DNA of 64,000 nucleotides from a virus. The position numbers and the translations under genes are program-made. The notes under the pieces are model-generated. The model was not told the DNA's origin. It worked only from the letters and a program-made list of their open reading frames with translations, and searched no databases. Location of the stretch: positions 1-64,000 of IMG/VR virus record IMGVR_UViG_3300017706_001340. One strand, 5' to 3'. This document shows, piece by piece, positions 49,661-57,338 of the stretch (position 1 is its first letter; each line of letters begins with the position of its first letter).

Positions 49661-50560
49661 ATGAAAATATTGATATTAGGTAAAGGGTATGTAGGAACTG
49701 CCCTGGCAAAAAACTTATCTACATGTTACGAAATCGTACATGTATCACGTTCCGAACTAGACTATACTGATAGAGGTACACTCTTCAGATATTTAACCGG
49801 TAACGACATCGAGTATATTATAAATACATGCGGTTACACTGGGAGACCCAATGTAGACGCCTGTGAAGACAATACCAGTGATACCTGGCATTATAATGTT
49901 GTTGTACCTGTTAATATACAGAAGACGTGTAAGGATGCAGGTGTAAAAATGATACACATATCAAGTGGATGTATCTATGACGGATACGCAAAGGATTACA
50001 CTGAAGAGGATGAACCAAATTTTGGGTTACATAGTAATGACAGTAGCTGGTATAGTAAGACTAAGCATGCATGTGAGATGATGATGAAGGATAAAGATGT
50101 GTATATTTTCCGTATCCGCATGCCGTTTTGTGAGTCTTGGTCAGAGAGGAACGTACTAACAAAATTAATAAAATATGATAATGTTATTGATCATTTAAAC
50201 TCTGTCACAAATATAGAAGATCTCTGTGGATTTATAATGTATTTTATTGCTGATATAACCGAGGGTACAATAGTTCATGAGTATGGTATTTACAATGTTG
50301 TGAATCCTTGTCCTGTAACAACAAGTGCTATTTGTGACCTTTTAAATACAACAGAATTGGGTAATAAAAACTGGCAGCATATCGAGTTAGAGGAACTATA
50401 TAAGACAACCAAAGCGAAACGTTCGAATTGTATACTCAGTGACGATAAAATTAAAAATTTAAACTTGAGACTACCTGATACAATCGATAGCTTGAGACGA
50501 TGCATTAAAAAGATGAAACAAGAGTTAGATGCTCAAGAGAATAACAAAGCTACTGGCTAG
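49661..50560 (+). CDS. NAD(P)-dependent sugar epimerase/reductase (RmlD-like)
   Basis: 299 aa. Rossmann start MKILILGKGYVGTALAKNLS (G-x-G-x-x-G), HVSRSELDYTD, NVDACEDN (RmlD-like PNVDxxE), HISSGCIYDG and catalytic S-W-Y-S-K-T-K. Likely reduces or epimerises a nucleotide sugar such as dTDP-4-keto-rhamnose-type substrate. It is away from the main sugar cluster, inside the replication operon. A KLLK-type C-terminus overlaps the next gene by 32 nt. Confidence 0.8.
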   Translation: MKILILGKGYVGTALAKNLSTCYEIVHVSRSELDYTDRGTLFRYLTGNDIEYIINTCGYTGRPNVDACEDNTSDTWHYNVVVPVNIQKTCKDAGVKMIHISSGCIYDGYAKDYTEEDEPNFGLHSNDSSWYSKTKHACEMMMKDKDVYIFRIRMPFCESWSERNVLTKLIKYDNVIDHLNSVTNIEDLCGFIMYFIADITEGTIVHEYGIYNVVNPCPVTTSAICDLLNTTELGNKNWQHIELEELYKTTKAKRSNCILSDDKIKNLNLRLPDTIDSLRRCIKKMKQELDAQENNKATG

Positions 50561-50873
50561 TAATAGTCATAAACGGAAAATATTTGCTGTAAGAGAAGGT
50601 ACCTACAAGGGTAACTTCATTGTTTGTGTGAATGTATCAGACGAAAAGTATGATTTCTTGATGTTACCACATAATGAATCTATATCAATGTCTAGAGATG
50701 ACTTTGATACCGGTATAAAAAATAAAATAGTTGACGTTATTGAGAAATTACCTCATAATGTATTTGAAATCTGCTGTGCACAATATAATGAATCAAAAGC
50801 CAAAGACAATATTAATAGACTCAAGCAATCTGTTACACCGAGCGGTGTGGATCGCGGAGAACACGAGAAATAA
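50529..50873 (+). CDS. Conserved hypothetical protein
   Basis: 114 aa. KIFAVREGTYKGNFIVCVNV then YDFLMLPHNESISMSRDDFD, IVDVIEKLPHNVFEICCAQY. A pattern REGTYxGxFxV...FLxLPxxxxxxxxxxxFxxG is known to me from cyanophage hypothetical proteins. The end overlaps rnh by 86 nt, unusually long. Confidence 0.55.
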   Translation: MLKRITKLLASNSHKRKIFAVREGTYKGNFIVCVNVSDEKYDFLMLPHNESISMSRDDFDTGIKNKIVDVIEKLPHNVFEICCAQYNESKAKDNINRLKQSVTPSGVDRGEHEK

Positions 50874-51708
50874 CGTACATCCAGCATCCATCTTCCTGGG
50901 TAGTATAAGGAAGTATGCAACGATGTTCAGTTGTTGTAATATATATTCAATTTGGGACAAGAGGCTCATAAGAGGTGTCAAAAACTATCGTAGACTTGCT
51001 AAAAATGTTGAATATAAGGGTAACAGAGACGTAGTTAAGAATGAACATGTATTTAGTTACGAGGAATCAACAACAGAGTTATTGAACTGTTTGGGTATTA
51101 AAAATATGTACCCTGGAATACTTGAAGCAGATGATGTAATTGCTTGGTTATGCAAGCAAGGTGATGACCGTAAGGTGATTGTAAGTGTTGATCAAGACAT
51201 GCTACAATTGGTGAGTGAAAATGTTGATGTTTATAGTCCCATAAAGGATAAGCATATAAATCTAGACAACTTTGAGGAACATACAAATGTATCAATTGAT
51301 CAATTTTTGAGATACAAATCATTGATTGGTGACAAATCCGACAATTTACCTGGTCTAGATAAATGTGGACCTAAGACAGCTAAAAAATTAATTACAGAGT
51401 GTCCGAATGACAATTTATTAATTGAAAAGGTAGGAAACGAGAGGTTGAGAAATTACTTTGTGAATTTAGAGATGATTGATCTCAAGCAAGGAGAGTTGAA
51501 GCACCCAGAGGATACAAAACTGTATATCAAACAGTATGATGAATTACAAGAACATCAACCGGATTTTGATACCTTTAGATCGAAGTGTGAGTCACTTAAT
51601 ATGAATAGTATTGTTAATCGTATAGATGACTGGAAACAGATATTCACGAATAGTAATATAAATGATAAGCTTGAAAGCATTGTAAATAGTCTATCCTTGA
51701 ATAAATAG
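50788..51708 (+). CDS. rnh: RNase H / 5'-3' exonuclease (T4 Rnh, FEN-1 family)
   Basis: 306 aa from the ATG at 50788. ILIDSSNLLHRAVW (first catalytic Asp), ILEADDVIAWLCK, VIVSVDQDMLQLV and GDKSDNLPGLDKCGPKTAKK (H3TH) are the FEN motifs. Removes RNA primers on the lagging strand. It overlaps the 114-aa gene by 86 nt. Confidence 0.9.
   Translation: MNQKPKTILIDSSNLLHRAVWIAENTRNNVHPASIFLGSIRKYATMFSCCNIYSIWDKRLIRGVKNYRRLAKNVEYKGNRDVVKNEHVFSYEESTTELLNCLGIKNMYPGILEADDVIAWLCKQGDDRKVIVSVDQDMLQLVSENVDVYSPIKDKHINLDNFEEHTNVSIDQFLRYKSLIGDKSDNLPGLDKCGPKTAKKLITECPNDNLLIEKVGNERLRNYFVNLEMIDLKQGELKHPEDTKLYIKQYDELQEHQPDFDTFRSKCESLNMNSIVNRIDDWKQIFTNSNINDKLESIVNSLSLNK
51700..51707 (+). promoter_or_regulatory. 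Late promoter AATAAATA, 5 nt before ATG at 51713
   Basis: AATAAATA then GTGTT and ATG; overlaps the rnh stop codon. Confidence 0.7.
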
Positions 51709-51712
51709 TGTT

Positions 51713-51898
51713 ATGAACAACATACCATTTGTACAACCAATCATAATACAGTCACCATTTAGTGGTAGTCCAATGAAACCTCAGATTAGAACTAGAGAGA
51801 CAGAAGGTAACATCTATACCGAGGCACATTGGTATTGTCCTGATTCCGGTAGATTTGTGCGAAAAGGGGTCGTAAAGATTGACCCTGTGAAAAGATAG
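51713..51898 (+). CDS. Small late protein
   Basis: 61 aa. FVQPIIIQSPFSGSPMKPQI and YTEAHWYCPDSGRFVRKGVV. No family recognised; a single Cys makes a zinc site unlikely alone. The late box 5 nt upstream, inside an otherwise replication-type region, points to a virion or late role. It is short but has its own promoter. Confidence 0.6.
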   Translation: MNNIPFVQPIIIQSPFSGSPMKPQIRTRETEGNIYTEAHWYCPDSGRFVRKGVVKIDPVKR

Positions 51899-51927
51899 TT
51901 GTCAAACCTGATCTTATAGTTTATAAT
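51899..51927 (+). promoter_or_regulatory. Sigma-70-like promoter for primase gene
   Basis: TTGTCA (51899-51904), 17-bp spacer, TATAAT (51922-51927), then 8 nt to the ATG at 51936. Confidence 0.75.
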
Positions 51928-51935
51928 AAACTGGT

Positions 51936-52949
51936 ATGATTATACCAGAAGAATTCATAATTCAAAAATTCTATCAACATGCCGGTTATCCCAAGCATGT
52001 ACGATCAACCAATACTTACATGGGAGGTTGTCCGATATGTAGAGAAGGTAAGAGTTGGGGAAGAAAGTCTAGATTATATTATATACCTAAAGATGGTGTG
52101 ATATGTTGTCATAATTGTGGTTGGTATGGTAAGCCATTGCAATGGATATTAGAGGTTGAAAAAATACCATATGATGAATTAATAAAACAGATAGATAAGT
52201 GTGATTATACATATGGAGTACCTGTTGAAGAGAAAGTGAAGCAACAGACAGCGGATTTACCGCTGGATAGTATAAATTTATTTGACAAGTCACAATTGTC
52301 ATATTATGTTAATGAGAGTATCGTCCGGCAAGCCGCAGAAACTATCGTTAAACGTCGGTTAAATACAGCAATTAACAAACCAAAATCAATATATGTCTCA
52401 CTAAATGACCCGGTGCATAAAAACAGACTGGTTATACCCTTCTATGATAAAACGAGGTCCATTCTGTTCTATCAGACGCGAACGATACTAGCGAGTGACG
52501 AGAGACCCAAATATTTATCTAAACAAAATAGTGAGAAGACACTGTTTAATTATGAGCAAATTGATTCTGGTACTGATAATGTATTTATAACTGAAGGACC
52601 GATAGATTCATTCTTCATCCGGAATTCTGTTGCAGTAGCTGGTATACAAGAGAAGAGTAAGAACACATTCACTACAACACAACAATCACAGATCGATCGA
52701 CTGTTTTTAATGCAAAAGGTATGGGTGCTGGATAGTCAGTGGTTAGACTCTGCTAGTAGAATGAAAAGCGAGATGTTACTAAAATCAGATAACTGTGTAT
52801 TTATATGGCCTAAAGATATAGGTATGAAGTTTAAGGATATTAATGACATGTGCATACACTTTAAAATAGATGAGATCTCTAGCAATTTCTTGCTGGAAAA
52901 CACTTACTGCGGACTTAAAGGTATTGTGAAACTTCGACAGGTCAGATAG
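51936..52949 (+). CDS. 61: DNA primase gp61
   Basis: 337 aa (T4: 342). N-terminal zinc ribbon: CPIC (C32, C35) and CCHNCGW (C57/C58, C61), then a TOPRIM-like core with VFITEGPIDSFFIRNSVAVA and a following VWVLDSQWLDSASRM. gp61 with gp41 primes lagging-strand synthesis. Own sigma-70-like promoter. Its 3' end overlaps the convergent head gene by 8 nt. Confidence 0.9.
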   Translation: MIIPEEFIIQKFYQHAGYPKHVRSTNTYMGGCPICREGKSWGRKSRLYYIPKDGVICCHNCGWYGKPLQWILEVEKIPYDELIKQIDKCDYTYGVPVEEKVKQQTADLPLDSINLFDKSQLSYYVNESIVRQAAETIVKRRLNTAINKPKSIYVSLNDPVHKNRLVIPFYDKTRSILFYQTRTILASDERPKYLSKQNSEKTLFNYEQIDSGTDNVFITEGPIDSFFIRNSVAVAGIQEKSKNTFTTTQQSQIDRLFLMQKVWVLDSQWLDSASRMKSEMLLKSDNCVFIWPKDIGMKFKDINDMCIHFKIDEISSNFLLENTYCGLKGIVKLRQVR

Positions 52950-53391
52950 ATTCTGAACCAGACTCCTTACGTCTTGCTAATAGTAGATATTGTTTGAGAG
53001 ATTCACTCAACCCGGATAGATCTTGTGCTAACCTTGATATTTTTTTACTCTCACTACGTTGTATATCTGTGAGTATACTGTCACAATCTGCAGAATTAAT
53101 TGTAAAGTTTATTGATCCTTGATCTGTACCGTTGAGATAATCAATAAAATTTTCAACTTCACCTATCCATGTGTTTAATGTCTGTATGGTCCTAGCCGTC
53201 TGTTGTTGTTTCAATGCAATCTCCGGATTGTCCGGGATGGCCAGCTGATCAACGTTACCGGCATCCATTTGTGCACCTGCCGCGGCAACCTCTGCTTCTG
53301 GATCCTCCGGTAAAGGTGTTATTGGACCTGGCTGGAGATCTTCAGGAGCCTCCTCTATTATACTGAAAAATTTTCTTTGAAATACGTTCAT
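52942..53391 (-). CDS. Head-associated protein with capsid-targeting-like leader
   Basis: 149 aa. It begins MNVFQRKFFSIIEEAPEDLQ, with an IIE|E site, followed by a Pro-rich acidic stretch and a helical C-terminal domain (TIQTLNTWIGEVENFIDYLNG). From memory a cyanophage/marine T4-like structural protein has the same MNxFQRKFFxLIEE start. Two late boxes (53402-53409 and 53423-53430) lie upstream. Confidence 0.65.
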   Translation of the reverse strand: MNVFQRKFFSIIEEAPEDLQPGPITPLPEDPEAEVAAAGAQMDAGNVDQLAIPDNPEIALKQQQTARTIQTLNTWIGEVENFIDYLNGTDQGSINFTINSADCDSILTDIQRSESKKISRLAQDLSGLSESLKQYLLLARRKESGSESI

Positions 53392-53401
53392 GATCTATGT
53401 T

Positions 53402-53409
53402 TATTTATG
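53402..53409 (-). promoter_or_regulatory. Late promoter CATAAATA, 10 nt before ATG at 53391
   Basis: Minus strand CATAAATA then AACATAGATC and ATG. Confidence 0.6.
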
Positions 53410-53416
53410 CTAGTTG

Positions 53417-53430
53417 TATAAGTATTTATT
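53417..53430. promoter_or_regulatory. Quasi-palindromic late box serving both strands
   Basis: TATAAGTATTTATT reads TATAAGTA on the plus strand (10 nt before ATG at 53435) and AATAAATA on the minus strand. The same type recurs at 57338-57351. Confidence 0.5.
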
Positions 53431-53434
53431 GAAC

Positions 53435-53869
53435 ATGTCACAAGAAAAAAACAAAAAAGAAACATTATTCGAAGATCTTCAAGCTGGATCAAATAACTTC
53501 ATGGGTGTAGGTAAGGGTCCTGGTCAATCAGCTATGCAATTGAAGCCGGCTAAGATAACGTTGATGGATCTAATAAGCCAGGCGAAAGATTGGGAGAATC
53601 AGATGGGTAAGGCACCCAACCGATTACCATACCCGTTGCAGGATGGTCTTGGTGATCAATTAGGGGATTTATATGTTAAATCAGTCGATATAAAGAATAA
53701 AGTTGCAGAAAGTGGAAAATTTAGTATAATTAAAGATAATGAAAAGGCATACAAAGCTGTACAGCGTATACATAAAAAATTATCTGCTATTGGCGCCGCG
53801 ATACAAGATGTTGTTGATGATATTGACAACCTTGGAGTTGGTACCAGTACTACTGAATACCATGCATGA
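53435..53869 (+). CDS. Conserved late hypothetical protein
   Basis: 144 aa from the ATG at 53435. It begins MSQEKNKKETLFEDLQAGSN, with an LFE site, then PAKITLMDLISQAKDWENQM and two helices ending KLSAIGAAIQDVVDDIDNLG. Probably a virion or head protein. Divergent from the MNVFQRKFF gene and controlled by the shared palindromic box. Overlaps the next gene by 4 nt. Confidence 0.55.
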   Translation: MSQEKNKKETLFEDLQAGSNNFMGVGKGPGQSAMQLKPAKITLMDLISQAKDWENQMGKAPNRLPYPLQDGLGDQLGDLYVKSVDIKNKVAESGKFSIIKDNEKAYKAVQRIHKKLSAIGAAIQDVVDDIDNLGVGTSTTEYHA

Positions 53870-54303
53870 TTAGAAGTATAGTAACATCAATCGCGATAAC
53901 CAGTGTTGTTGCGGCAATAGGTGGATTACTATTCAATTATATTTTTGATTACCATCTAATCAAGTCAATTATATGCACATTCCTGGTACAAATTGTTATA
54001 TTCTATGTTTGGAACAGTATATCACAAATGATACTAACCATCCGAGTAGAGCAAGAGCAAACCCGCCAAGCTGAGATGTTGTCTCAACAGGGTATTGATG
54101 TCGTGTGTGCACACTGTAAGAGTGAGAACTTTGTACCTATAAGATTAGACGAATCAAACGAATTTGCATGTGATAAGTGCGGTAAAGAGAATTCTATATA
54201 CATTGATATATCAATTGCACAAAAGGCTCGTATACTTGATAGAGATCAACTATCTGTTAATTATATCAAAGATAAATTAGATGAATCAAAAAAAGTTAAG
54301 TAA
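53866..54303 (+). CDS. Membrane protein with two TM helices and zinc ribbon
   Basis: 145 aa. Hydrophobic segments VTSIAITSVVAAIGGLLFNY and IICTFLVQIVIFYVW at the N-terminus, then a CAHCKSEN...CDKCGKEN zinc ribbon at about residues 82-105, then a helical end. Inner-membrane topology with a cytoplasmic zinc ribbon is likely. Similar proteins occur in marine T4-like phages; function unknown. Confidence 0.65.
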   Translation: MIRSIVTSIAITSVVAAIGGLLFNYIFDYHLIKSIICTFLVQIVIFYVWNSISQMILTIRVEQEQTRQAEMLSQQGIDVVCAHCKSENFVPIRLDESNEFACDKCGKENSIYIDISIAQKARILDRDQLSVNYIKDKLDESKKVK

Positions 54304-54724
54304 AGATAGCGAGATACAAAACATGCCGGTGACAAAACCCGCCTCAACCGTAAGTGATAAACCACCAACTGAGCGTATGACGTTCGATCAACTGTGTGAG
54401 TGTATGAACAATTTCTTCAATGATAGAGATTTCGAGAGCAAACAGGCATTTAAAAAAGGATACACATGCACTGTTGGTGAGGATTATACAAATATTGATT
54501 TGTTGTGCAACATGAACGATCTAGTATATAATTACTGTAACAACAATGAGAATATATCCAAGACAGAAAAACGGAACCTCAAGACTTTATGTAGTGGTAT
54601 CAACTCTGTAACGATGAGCATGGAGCAATACAACATTACAACACAAATGGATAAAGTCCTGATCTCAACACTAATGGGATACATATTAAAAATAACAAGA
54701 AATTACTTTCATGATAGACATTGA
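54281..54724 (+). CDS. Hypothetical protein
   Basis: 147 aa. Start ATG inside the previous gene (23-nt overlap). PPTERMTFDQLCECMNNFFN and NDLVYNYCNNNENISKTEKR helical segments. Unrecognised. A small-terminase (gp16) role is conceivable from the position a few genes before gp17 but no motif supports it. Confidence 0.45.
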   Translation: MNQKKLSKDSEIQNMPVTKPASTVSDKPPTERMTFDQLCECMNNFFNDRDFESKQAFKKGYTCTVGEDYTNIDLLCNMNDLVYNYCNNNENISKTEKRNLKTLCSGINSVTMSMEQYNITTQMDKVLISTLMGYILKITRNYFHDRH

Positions 54725-54986
54725 TAAACACAAAAAAACAAAGGTCGAATTGACCACACCTAAAGGCGCCAAACATGTTATGTCAGAGTATGAAATCAGC
54801 AGATGGTTCTCCATGATAGAGGCGGTTGATATCATAGATCAGAAGGCAAATCAACTAGGAATAAAAGGCAAGGGTGTTAATTGGGTGAAACCAATCGCAA
54901 TACAAAAGTATATTGATGAACGAACAGAGAGTATGTTGTTCGAAGTCAAGGATGATCTAAGTAAAGAGAAGAGATGCACTACATAG
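54711..54986 (+). CDS. Hypothetical protein
   Basis: 91 aa. ELTTPKGAKHVMSEYEISRW then FSMIEAVDIIDQKANQLGIK. Small helical protein, no family known. Overlaps both neighbours (14 and 13 nt), so it is part of the 53435-55306 transcript. Confidence 0.5.
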   Translation: MIDIDKHKKTKVELTTPKGAKHVMSEYEISRWFSMIEAVDIIDQKANQLGIKGKGVNWVKPIAIQKYIDERTESMLFEVKDDLSKEKRCTT

Positions 54987-55306
54987 TAGGTACACATTTA
55001 CAATTACCTGCATCTAAATCCGGGCAACAGATTCGCCCCGGGATGACCAGTCAACAAATTCGTGCGAATAGCCGGGGACCGGCCGGTTTTGCTGAGCAGC
55101 GACAGTTACTCACTCCAGGTACACAATACACACTTATACGGATATTAAAGGTGGATGATGGTGTGAATTATATCTTCTCATCCAGCGTTGGTGATCGAGT
55201 CACACTATCATTCAGTAGTGTATCAGAAGCAGAAAAGTTTATATCTAGTGTTATAGGTGAAGCGGTCCCGGATTATTCATCTGCATATATAGATCAAACG
55301 GATTAA
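54974..55306 (+). CDS. Hypothetical protein
   Basis: 110 aa. It begins MHYIVGTHLQLPASKSGQQI, has RGPAGFAEQRQLLTPGTQYT and a beta-type end (NYIFSSSVGDRVTLSFSSVS then EAEKFISSVI). No family known. Its 3' end overlaps the convergent neck gene by 4 nt. Confidence 0.5.
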   Translation: MHYIVGTHLQLPASKSGQQIRPGMTSQQIRANSRGPAGFAEQRQLLTPGTQYTLIRILKVDDGVNYIFSSSVGDRVTLSFSSVSEAEKFISSVIGEAVPDYSSAYIDQTD

Positions 55307-56028
55307 TCATCATATCCACCGTATATATCGTCATAGTCCCCATATACACTATAATCAAAAATATTCCGGCCTTGCCGGTCAATATCATTGAAATATAGAC
55401 TATCATCTTCCATCTGCTCATCACCACTCAATCCACCGTGGTAAGTATCATCAGTTGGTTGCTGCAACCCAGGTTCTTTATCAATACCGAGCTCATAACT
55501 ATAGTCGAAACGCTTGCCTTTTATCAGCCAGACATAATGACCTAGTAATGGATTGAGTTGTTCAACATCTTGGTCCAATCTTTCAGTTATTTCGAACTTT
55601 TTAGCACCTCTCCCACCTGGTCTGGATGATCCGAATTCACTGAGCTCTATAACATCGCCAGCATTTGGTTCTGGATTAGGATTATCCTCAGAGCTCATAG
55701 CTAATGTGTAACTCTCGATGGGTATAAACCCAGTCAGTTCATCATCAGCCATAAGACCAAACTTTTGAAGTACAACTGAATTTTCATTCAATGTCATAGC
55801 AAATATCAATTTCTTTGGATCTTGAAACTGTTGAGCAGGTGACTCTCCGTATAGTGGATCAACATTCTGTAGTGTGGTGCCATTAACATAATAGTCTACT
55901 ATTGTACCATATTGATAGATCTGCTCGACCCACCACCCTTTGTAATTGTTTATCTCATTGCAATTAGCATGCTTGTCTAAAAATCGCAAACTATTACTAT
56001 GCTTGAATATATCATCAATCTCACTCAT
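55303..56028 (-). CDS. 14: Probable neck protein, gp14-like
   Basis: 241 aa. WWVEQIYQYGTIVDYYVN then DPLYGESPAQQF, VVLQKFGLMADDELTGFIPI, NAGDVIELSE and KKFEITERLDQ...LLGHYVWLIKGKRFDYSYE follow the order of gp14 (LGED...F; FGLEMRDQATF; PNEGDLI; FEIKFVE; YKLSCELFRYS in T4). gp14 joins the head to the tail with gp13. The last 40 residues are acidic and Tyr/Gly-rich. The family link is moderate. Coupled to the upstream 128-aa gene by an 8-nt overlap. Confidence 0.5.
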   Translation of the reverse strand: MSEIDDIFKHSNSLRFLDKHANCNEINNYKGWWVEQIYQYGTIVDYYVNGTTLQNVDPLYGESPAQQFQDPKKLIFAMTLNENSVVLQKFGLMADDELTGFIPIESYTLAMSSEDNPNPEPNAGDVIELSEFGSSRPGGRGAKKFEITERLDQDVEQLNPLLGHYVWLIKGKRFDYSYELGIDKEPGLQQPTDDTYHGGLSGDEQMEDDSLYFNDIDRQGRNIFDYSVYGDYDDIYGGYDD

Positions 56029-56407
56029 ATCTTTTGAGAATATAACAATCTTTGACAGGGTCCCAAATTATACCAACACCTGAGAATAATGTCTTCGGTT
56101 TATCTTTAGGTAGTTCCTTTATTTTATAATTCTTCATTATGTGCTTTATATCAACATCGGATAACATTTTCATTTTAGATGTACCATTACGGAGAGCCTC
56201 GATCTTGTGATTCAATTCTCCAGCGAATGCGAACTCACCCCCACCGGTATGTCGCCCCTGATACCTCTTGGCAACTTGATGTTGATTCATCGCTCCACCA
56301 CCTCTTGACACCTTACGATGCCATGGACTCTTCGCATTATCTCTCTTTCGTTGCTGATAATCCTGAAACTCAAGGATCACGTGAAATCTATCTCTATAAA
56401 CTGACAT
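56021..56407 (-). CDS. Hypothetical late protein with ILE leader
   Basis: 128 aa from the ATG at 56407; a TTG directly before it is unlikely. It begins MSVYRDRFHVILEFQDYQQR with an ILE site, has a basic middle (KVSRGGGAMNQHQVAKRYQG) and ends SGVGIIWDPVKDCYILKRYE. TATAAATA lies 6 nt upstream. Role unknown; probably virion or neck assembly, coupled to the gp14-like gene. Confidence 0.55.
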   Translation of the reverse strand: MSVYRDRFHVILEFQDYQQRKRDNAKSPWHRKVSRGGGAMNQHQVAKRYQGRHTGGGEFAFAGELNHKIEALRNGTSKMKMLSDVDIKHIMKNYKIKELPKDKPKTLFSGVGIIWDPVKDCYILKRYE

Positions 56408-56413
56408 CAACAG

Positions 56414-56421
56414 TATTTATA
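56414..56421 (-). promoter_or_regulatory. Late promoter TATAAATA, 6 nt before ATG at 56407
   Basis: Exact consensus on the minus strand, immediately after the T-run of the terminator at 56427-56446. Confidence 0.75.
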
Positions 56422-56426
56422 AAAAA

Positions 56427-56446
56427 AGCCGTTCAAATGAACGGCT
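56427..56446 (-). terminator. Rho-independent terminator
   Basis: Perfect stem AGCCGTTC / GAACGGCT with an AAAT loop; on the minus strand it is followed by TTTTTTT. It ends the transcript of the gene at 56478 and the T-run continues into the TATAAATA box. Confidence 0.8.
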
Positions 56447-56477
56447 CTTTTTGTGATTTGGGGGGTTAAATTGAAAA

Positions 56478-57338
56478 TTAATCTCCGATCGCCTTACTTT
56501 TAGGGTTGTTGATCTTGTTGCTACCGGATCCAGTGTTACCTGCATCTGGATGTGTACGATCACCATGTCCACCTAAAGGTTTTGGATCTGGATCTTCTTT
56601 TACAGTACCACCGTCAGCAGTTCCACCGTCAGTACTACCTGTTTTTGAGCTCTTAACCTTATTACTCTTGTTACCTGCGTAAGGATGTTGACGATCACCG
56701 TGTCCACCTAGGGGCTTTGGATCTGGCTCACTAACAACACTATCACCTAACATCTCATCATCATTACCAAAAGGATTATCACTCTCACTATCCTCTAGTT
56801 CATCACCAAGCTCATCTTCACTATCTTCTAGTTGATCCATCAAAGCTTCATGAAGCTTTTCTGCTAGGTCACGAGGAAGACTAATTGTAATTTCATCACC
56901 GCCGATTTCAAGCTCGTCATCACCGAACTCTTCATCGCCTCCTGTGTCTTCATCACCCATTCCACCTATATCGGCAAAAGGATCATCACCTTCCATGATT
57001 GTTGAGTATAATTTGTCAAAGATATTTGTAGGTTCGTTGCTCATAATTGTAGAAGTATTTATTTGCTCCTTGGCAATTTTCCCGTGTTTTTCTTTGTTTT
57101 CTTTTAATCTATCACTTATTTTTTTCATGTAATAGTCACTATCCTCACCAGAATTCTCTGGAGTCACTACATCTTCGACACCATCTGGAGTGTTCTCCTC
57201 TGGTTTCAAATCACCTGCAAGCTCAGAATCTCCGAGTGCTGATGGACAATCTCCGGATTTCCAGACCTTGTTATCTTCATTTTCTGTTAACAAGTCGTAC
57301 GCTTGCTCAATGTTCTTGATATCTCTTGACTCATTCAC
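56478..57338 (-). CDS. Late head/virion protein with GGHGDR repeats
   Basis: 286 aa from a GTG at 57338 that is 5 nt after a CATAAATA box; upstream ATG is out of frame. N-terminus MNESRDIKNIEQAYDLLTEN has an LLTE|N site. The middle is acidic (MGDEDTGGDEEFGDDELEIG), and the C-terminal third has two copies of DPKPLGGHGDR-x-HP-x-AGN, 45 residues apart. Likely a processed head or decoration-type protein; unknown function. Confidence 0.6.
   Translation of the reverse strand: MNESRDIKNIEQAYDLLTENEDNKVWKSGDCPSALGDSELAGDLKPEENTPDGVEDVVTPENSGEDSDYYMKKISDRLKENKEKHGKIAKEQINTSTIMSNEPTNIFDKLYSTIMEGDDPFADIGGMGDEDTGGDEEFGDDELEIGGDEITISLPRDLAEKLHEALMDQLEDSEDELGDELEDSESDNPFGNDDEMLGDSVVSEPDPKPLGGHGDRQHPYAGNKSNKVKSSKTGSTDGGTADGGTVKEDPDPKPLGGHGDRTHPDAGNTGSGSNKINNPKSKAIGD
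56535..56727 (-). repeat. Two direct repeats of about 58 bp coding the GGHGDR motif
   Basis: Imperfect copies at about 56535-56592 and 56670-56727, period 135 bp (45 codons), in frame. They encode DPKPLGGHGDR-x-HP-x-AGN. Confidence 0.75.

Noticed and set aside
53414-53434. Seven-residue extension of the plus-strand gene at 53435
   Set aside because: Requires a TTG upstream of the late box; the ATG follows the box with suitable spacing.
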